From: Salinimicrobium sp963709775 | Lineage (GTDB): Bacteria > Bacteroidota > Bacteroidia > Flavobacteriales > Flavobacteriaceae | DNA: 64,000 bases | Direction of reading: 5' to 3' | NCBI GenBank assembly: GCA_963709775.1 | Contig: CAVPXS010000017.1 | Location: 186,001 to 250,000, forward strand | Shown: positions 59,884-64,000 of the stretch, in pieces | Position numbering within the stretch: the stretch's first letter is position 1 | Layout of the letters: the number at the start of each line of letters is the position of its first letter | Notes under the pieces: model-generated | What the model saw: only the letters and a program-made list of their open reading frames with translations | The model's database searches: none | What the model was told of the DNA's origin: nothing | Made by a program: the position numbers and the translations under genes

Positions 59884-61752
59884 CTAGAATTCCATTGCCG
59901 AAACCACCTCCAGTCTCACCGGCTGGTCTATCCTCTTTTCAATTTCTTTCTTAATCGCATGTATTCGCTGAGACTCGATATTCTCGGGCCCCACTAATCG
60001 AAGAGATACCACCATAGTGGATCCAAATCTTATACGCACATCTCTAAGTACCACATTTTCTATTGTGGTTCCTTCAAGGGAGCGGGTAATATTGGCCTCC
60101 TGCATGATCCGGTCAAAGGAAAGTGAAAGGGGTACAGCCACCAGGATCACAATAATCAAAGTATAGACAAGTCCCATTTTTGCCCTTTTGAAAGGGGCAA
60201 AGCCCAAAAGTAAAAAGGTGAGTCCTCCAAAGAGTATGATTCCTGCAAGGTTGGTCGCGTACAAAAGTATAGCTCCCGAGAAAACCTCCCAGTCCCACCA
60301 GCCAATTCCTATTCCGGCCACGGCAAGTGGAGGAACTAAGGCAACGGCGATAGCTACTCCTGCAAGACTTTTGGCTATTCCTTCATTAGAATGCGCATAA
60401 GCCGCGGCAATTCCCGAAGAAACGGCAATACCCATGTCGAGCAGGGTAGGGGAAAGCCTGGCCTCAATCTCAGGTGTAAGTACTCTTAAGGGTATAATAA
60501 TACTTACCCCTGCTGCGAACGCAAGGGAAACTAATGTTCCCGCAGTAATTGTAAGAAAGCTCTCTTTTAACATAGGTACATCATAACGTACCATACCCAT
60601 GGAAAAAGAAACTATTGGGGCAATTACAGGAGCCAGGATCATGGCTCCAATGATTACCGGTGAGGAGTTGGCGAAAAGACCAAAGGTGGCTATTAAGGTA
60701 GAGAGGATCATCATCACCATAAAAGCAGTGCTAATTCTCGAGTTTGTACGTAAAACCTTGAACAGGTCCTGGAATTTTTCTGTACTGGCCCGGGGGAGGA
60801 TCGGCAGACTTCTTTTAATGAGTTCTTTACGGGTTTCACCCTTTGGAAGTCCCTCAAATTTTATACTTTTTCTTCCATTTTCTTTTTCGGCTTTTTCGCT
60901 GTAGGTGCTTTTTTGTTTCAGGATGACCGCCTGTTTATGAACCTCAAAATTCAGCTCTTTTGACTGTTTTTTCTCTCCATCGATGGTATAATCCATGGGA
61001 GCATCGTCACTGACTTGCAGGTTGGGGGTTTTAATTTTTCCTATAAAAGAAGGCAGGCGATTGAGCGTTTTTGTATTGGGGACCAGGCTCCTAACAAAGA
61101 ACCATAAAAGCACCAGAAGGTTCTGAGGAGCAAGAACAAAAGCCTGAAAAGAGCCGTCGCTAATGGAACTCTCTTCGAGCAGGCGTCTCGAAATTAGCGA
61201 ACTGGAAGCATGTTCTACAACAATGATCCCAAGAGCTGAGGTATGGATGATCTTTTCCCCATCTGTACTTAATTGATAAGAATGATGAGAAAGTGACGAA
61301 ACCCTGCGAATATTGTGGATGATATTGATTACCTCCTGAAAAAAGCTCTTTTTGCCGTTTCTTTCTGAAAGTATAAAGATGTCCCCAATATTTACTGAGC
61401 TAAAAACAGGAACCTCATTACAAAACAGCAGATCAATGTCATAAGGATCCTCACATTCGGCATATTGAGTAATCACTTCTTCAATATCTTCTGAAATACC
61501 CAGGCCTTTTGATGTAAATTTATTTTTGGGGTGGGGAAGGATGGATAAAGACCAGCTGTTTCTTGCTGCCATTGGGATAATTTCTCTCAGGTCAGCATCG
61601 GGTAGATAAAGCATGAGGGAAGAGTCTTTATCAATATCAAATTCTTTGTCAAGAGGATAAGATACCAGCTCATGCTTAATATTCTTTAAAAGCGGGAGGA
61701 TCTTTTCTTCTACAGTTTCTTTTTCTGCTGGTTCGTGTAAAAGGTAAAGCAT
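59884..61752 (-). CDS. DUF389 membrane protein with an N-terminal lipid-kinase-like domain
   Basis: The 622-residue protein has a C-terminal DUF389 domain of about six to seven membrane helices (ILSTLIATFGLFANSSPVII, GAMILAPVIAPIVSFSMGMV, and GIAAAYAHSNEGIAKSLAGV). The N-terminal 270 residues are soluble and contain SILPHPKNKFTSKGLGISED (about 71-90), GDIFILSERNGKKSFFQEVI and TDGEKIIHTSALGIIVVEHA, the layout of the C-terminal half of DAGK-like lipid kinases, without the ATP-binding GGDGT. Such fusions are found across bacteria, with function unknown. It is convergent in neither direction; pyrR is divergent. Confidence 0.85.
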   Translation of the reverse strand: MLYLLHEPAEKETVEEKILPLLKNIKHELVSYPLDKEFDIDKDSSLMLYLPDADLREIIPMAARNSWSLSILPHPKNKFTSKGLGISEDIEEVITQYAECEDPYDIDLLFCNEVPVFSSVNIGDIFILSERNGKKSFFQEVINIIHNIRRVSSLSHHSYQLSTDGEKIIHTSALGIIVVEHASSSLISRRLLEESSISDGSFQAFVLAPQNLLVLLWFFVRSLVPNTKTLNRLPSFIGKIKTPNLQVSDDAPMDYTIDGEKKQSKELNFEVHKQAVILKQKSTYSEKAEKENGRKSIKFEGLPKGETRKELIKRSLPILPRASTEKFQDLFKVLRTNSRISTAFMVMMILSTLIATFGLFANSSPVIIGAMILAPVIAPIVSFSMGMVRYDVPMLKESFLTITAGTLVSLAFAAGVSIIIPLRVLTPEIEARLSPTLLDMGIAVSSGIAAAYAHSNEGIAKSLAGVAIAVALVPPLAVAGIGIGWWDWEVFSGAILLYATNLAGIILFGGLTFLLLGFAPFKRAKMGLVYTLIIVILVAVPLSLSFDRIMQEANITRSLEGTTIENVVLRDVRIRFGSTMVVSLRLVGPENIESQRIHAIKKEIEKRIDQPVRLEVVSAMEF

Positions 61753-61883
61753 GAAATTTTTACTGCAAGATAATCTTTAATTTGCCTTTTTTTGAAGGAG
61801 GAACTTATAAAAATCGCTTAATTTCCAAGGGAGCCGGTAATTTTATTTGATCCTGTCGAAGGCTGTTCTCAGGAAAAAAATCT

Positions 61884-61891
61884 TACTTTTG
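61884..61891 (+). promoter_or_regulatory. Probable -7 box TACTTTTG of the pyrR operon
   Basis: Exact TAnnTTTG, 20 bp upstream of the chosen pyrR start. It places the transcription start near 61898 and makes the earlier in-frame ATG at 61894 unlikely. Confidence 0.5.
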
Positions 61892-61911
61892 TTATGCTAA
61901 CTTCTGTAATT

Positions 61912-62454
61912 ATGAGCCAAAAAGTGTTGCTTGCTTCTAAAGAAATGAACATCATTTTACACCGTTTGGCCTGCCAGTTGATTGAAAATCACAATACTTT
62001 TGAAAATTCTGTGATCATTGGTATCCAACCCCGGGGAGTTTTTCTGGCAAATAGAATCTACAAAATCCTTAAAGAAGAATACGGCATTTCTGCCGTAAAA
62101 ATGGGACAGCTGGATATTACTTTTTACCGGGATGACTTCAGGCGGAGCGATAAACCGTTGGAGGCCAATAAAACCCATATTGATTTTGTGGTAGAGGATA
62201 AGCGGGTGATCTTTATTGATGATGTGCTCTACACAGGGAGGAGCATAAGGGCTGCGCTTACAGCAGTCCAATCTTTTGGAAGGCCCAGTGAAATTGAGCT
62301 GCTAACTCTTATCGACCGCAGGTTTAGCAGGCATTTGCCCATTCAGCCCGATTATAATGGAAGACAGGTGGATGCCATAAATGAGGAAAAAGTAAAAGTG
62401 AACTGGAAGGAGAACGAAGGAGAAGATGTGGTTTATCTTATAAGTAACGTATAA
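61912..62454 (+). CDS. pyrR: Bifunctional uracil phosphoribosyltransferase / pyr regulator PyrR
   Basis: The 180-residue PyrR is in the phosphoribosyltransferase family: IIGIQPRGVFLANRIYKIL for the substrate and the PRPP loop VIFIDDVLYTGRSIRAAL (about residues 97-114). In firmicutes it regulates the pyr operon by attenuation and is also a UPRTase. No attenuator or PyrR-binding stem is seen in this leader, so only the enzymatic role is supported. The ATG at 61912 (MSQKVL) gives the usual start. It lies 2 bp before pyrB, which fits a pyr operon. Confidence 0.94.
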   Translation: MSQKVLLASKEMNIILHRLACQLIENHNTFENSVIIGIQPRGVFLANRIYKILKEEYGISAVKMGQLDITFYRDDFRRSDKPLEANKTHIDFVVEDKRVIFIDDVLYTGRSIRAALTAVQSFGRPSEIELLTLIDRRFSRHLPIQPDYNGRQVDAINEEKVKVNWKENEGEDVVYLISNV

Positions 62455-62456
62455 AC

Positions 62457-63390
62457 ATGAGTGAGTTAAGTGTTGACCATTTACTGGGAATAAAATATCT
62501 GAAAAAAGAGGATATCGACCTCATTTTCCAAACTGCCGATCATTTTAAGGAAGTGATCAACAGGCCGATTAAAAAGGTGCCTTCCCTTAGAGATATTACG
62601 ATAGCTAATTTATTTTTTGAGAATAGTACCCGTACAAGGCTTTCTTTTGAACTTGCCGAAAAAAGACTGAGTGCCGATGTTGTAAATTTTTCGGCCGCCT
62701 CATCTTCAGTAAAAAAAGGAGAAACTCTTATAGATACAGTGAATAACATCCTGTCTATGAAGGTAGATATGGTTGTGATGCGGCACCCCAATCCCGGGGC
62801 CGGAATTTTTCTTTCAAAACATGTAGGCGCGAGTATCATAAATGCCGGAGACGGTGCGCATGAGCATCCAACCCAGGCTTTGCTTGATAGTTACTCTATA
62901 CGGGAGAAACTGGGGGAAGTTTCAGGAAAAAAAGTGGTCATAGTGGGAGATATTCTGCACAGCAGGGTGGCATTGTCCAATATCCTTGCCTTGAAACTAC
63001 AGGGGGCGCAGGTAAAAGTTTGCGGTCCTTACACCTTACTTCCAAAGCACATAAAGTCATTGGGAGTAGAGGTAGAGCCAAATCTAAGAAAAGCTCTGGA
63101 ATGGTGTGACGTGGCTAATATGTTGCGGGTACAGAATGAACGTATGGAAATAAATTATTTTCCCGAGTACCAGGGAGTATGTACAGCTTTTTGGACTTAA
63201 TAAACAACTACTGGATTCCCTTGATAAAAAGATCGTGATCATGCACCCGGGGCCAATTAACCGGGGAGTTGAGATAACCAGTGACGTAGCCGATTCCGAT
63301 CAGGCGATTATTTTAGATCAGGTACAAAACGGGGTAGCCGTAAGAATGGCAGTGATTTATCTCCTGGCATCAAAAATTAAACAACAATGA
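62457..63390 (+). CDS. pyrB: Aspartate carbamoyltransferase catalytic subunit, 3' frameshift
   Basis: Second step of pyrimidine synthesis: carbamoyl phosphate plus aspartate. The frame from 62457 includes ENSTRTRLSFELAEKRLSAD for carbamoyl phosphate and GAHEHPTQALLDSYSI for the active-site loop. It ends at 63200 after NYFPEYQG. Removing one T near 63160 (TTTTCCC to TTTCCC) gives NYFPSTREYVQLFGLNKQLL and the conserved MHPGPINRGVEITSDV, ending at 63390, about 310 residues, the expected length. It overlaps the next gene by 4 bp. The shift in an important gene argues for a sequence error. Confidence 0.94.
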
Positions 63391-63719
63391 TTATAACAGA
63401 AAAAGAAGGATACAGGATCTTTGCAGATGAAAAAAATGATGTTTCTGAATTTGCCTCCTTCCTGGAAAGCATTCATCCCAAGTTCAAAAATGATAATGTG
63501 GTTGTGGATATCCTTAAGTATGGAGAGTTACAACTTAATGAGCTTCTTAACTTTTTAGAGCTGTCCAACCGGCATCGTAAGGGTGGGAAATCTTTTGTTA
63601 TTGCCAATGACACCATCATTATTGAACAGGTGCCCGAAGAGCTTTTAGTGGTTCCCACTTTACAGGAAGCCGAAGATATCATTCAAATGGAAGAGATTGA
63701 GAGAGACCTGGGATTCTAG
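63387..63719 (+). CDS. Small cytoplasmic protein between pyrB and rnz, STAS-like
   Basis: The 110-residue protein has no signal peptide. The stretch VVVDILKYGELQLNELLNFL and HRKGGKSFVIANDTIIIEQV has the strand-helix pattern of STAS or ribonuclease Z-linked small proteins seen in Bacteroidota, but no catalytic motif. Its ATG overlaps the pyrB stop by 4 bp, and rnz starts 26 bp after its stop, so it is in the operon. Function unknown. Confidence 0.8.
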   Translation: MIITEKEGYRIFADEKNDVSEFASFLESIHPKFKNDNVVVDILKYGELQLNELLNFLELSNRHRKGGKSFVIANDTIIIEQVPEELLVVPTLQEAEDIIQMEEIERDLGF

Positions 63720-63745
63720 GTTCTTTAATTTTAAGATCCCAAGCC

Positions 63746-64000
63746 ATGAAATTGACTGTTTTAGGCTGTTATGCAGCTACTCCAAGAACCTTTACAAATC
63801 CTACCTCCCAGGTACTGGAGATCAATAATGAACTTTTCCTTATTGATTGTGGTGAGGGGACACAGGTAGAATTGCGCCGGCATAAGATCAAATTTGGGAA
63901 GATCAAACACGTTTTTATTTCCCACCTTCATGGCGATCATTTCTACGGTCTGGTTGGGCTTATATCCACCTTCATGTTGTTGAACCGAAAAACCGAGCTT
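63746..64000 (+). CDS. rnz: Ribonuclease Z (5' part, continues beyond the window)
   Basis: The first 85 codons are seen: MKLTVLGCYAATPRTFTNPT, IDCGEGTQVELRRHKIKF and the metallo-beta-lactamase metal motif FISHLHGDHFYGLVGLISTF (HxHxDH), typical of RNase Z, which processes tRNA 3' ends. It is the last gene of the pyrR operon in this window. Confidence 0.95.
   Translation, partial: MKLTVLGCYAATPRTFTNPTSQVLEINNELFLIDCGEGTQVELRRHKIKFGKIKHVFISHLHGDHFYGLVGLISTFMLLNRKTEL

Noticed and set aside
61852..61911. Search for a PyrR attenuator in the pyrR leader
   Set aside because: No alternative stems or terminator with T-run are found; the predicted leader is only about 15 bases.

Overview
The window is chromosomal DNA from a member of the Bacteroidota, most likely a marine-type Flavobacteriaceae (Gramella/Christiangramia/Salegentibacter-like). 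The evidence is the Bacteroidota -7 promoter box TAnnTTTG in front of several genes, AT-rich leaders, many MKK-type signal peptides and lipoboxes, and families typical of the phylum (DUF4290, head-GIN/DUF4097 proteins, PorT-like barrels, six-repeat S1, PyrR next to PyrB). The assignment is by inspection only. There is no prophage, insertion sequence, integron or CRISPR array.

Layout. 1-5.4 kb: start of an ABC permease, hisS, a HemG-like flavoprotein, secreted proteins and a broken aldo/keto reductase. 5.7-14.7 kb: housekeeping block with tRNA-Met, START-like protein, class IV aminotransferase, YqgE, HU, fmt, recQ, a NadR-like ATPase, DUF493, DUF4290, murA and the hibernation factor. 14.7-20.7 kb: lipoprotein, aldo/keto reductase, xerD, three outer-membrane barrel proteins around aroQ, and a PP-loop ATPase. 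20.9-23.6 kb: a VWA plus AAA+ (MoxR-like) pair. 23.9-30.3 kb: lpd, collagen-like lipoprotein, two MsrBs, hydrolase, M48 protease and a UMF1 transporter. 30.3-33.3 kb: an ECF sigma, anti-sigma-like, DUF4097, GIN operon. 33.5-39.3 kb: lon, cmk and rpsA. 39.5-47.8 kb: mixed enzymes (MDR oxidoreductase, macrodomain, SDR, DEAD-box helicase, Qnr-like pentapeptide protein, L,D-transpeptidase). 47.9-56.8 kb: a stress/thiol region (SigZ, ArsI/CadI-like, OsmC, two rhodaneses, two DUF2892, DUF302, GMC oxidoreductase, MFS, SDR-DUF2867, methylglyoxal synthase). 57-61.8 kb: fatty-acid hydroxylase family protein, a kinase-fold protein and a DUF389 protein. 61.9-64 kb: pyrR, pyrB, a small protein and the start of rnz.

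Two cross-cutting observations stand out. First, the 13-bp palindrome AAAATGNCATTTT (extended TCAAAAATG-N-CATTTTTGA) occurs seven times exactly. Six copies are intergenic, each within about 40-185 bp upstream of a gene start, and the first four are about 10.5 kb apart. It looks like the operator of an unknown regulator or a chromosome-organising site. Second, nine genes, including the normally essential or important fmt and pyrB, carry single-base frameshifts, mostly in short homopolymers. This looks more like sequencing error than gene decay, so the split genes are given here as whole units with the break marked.
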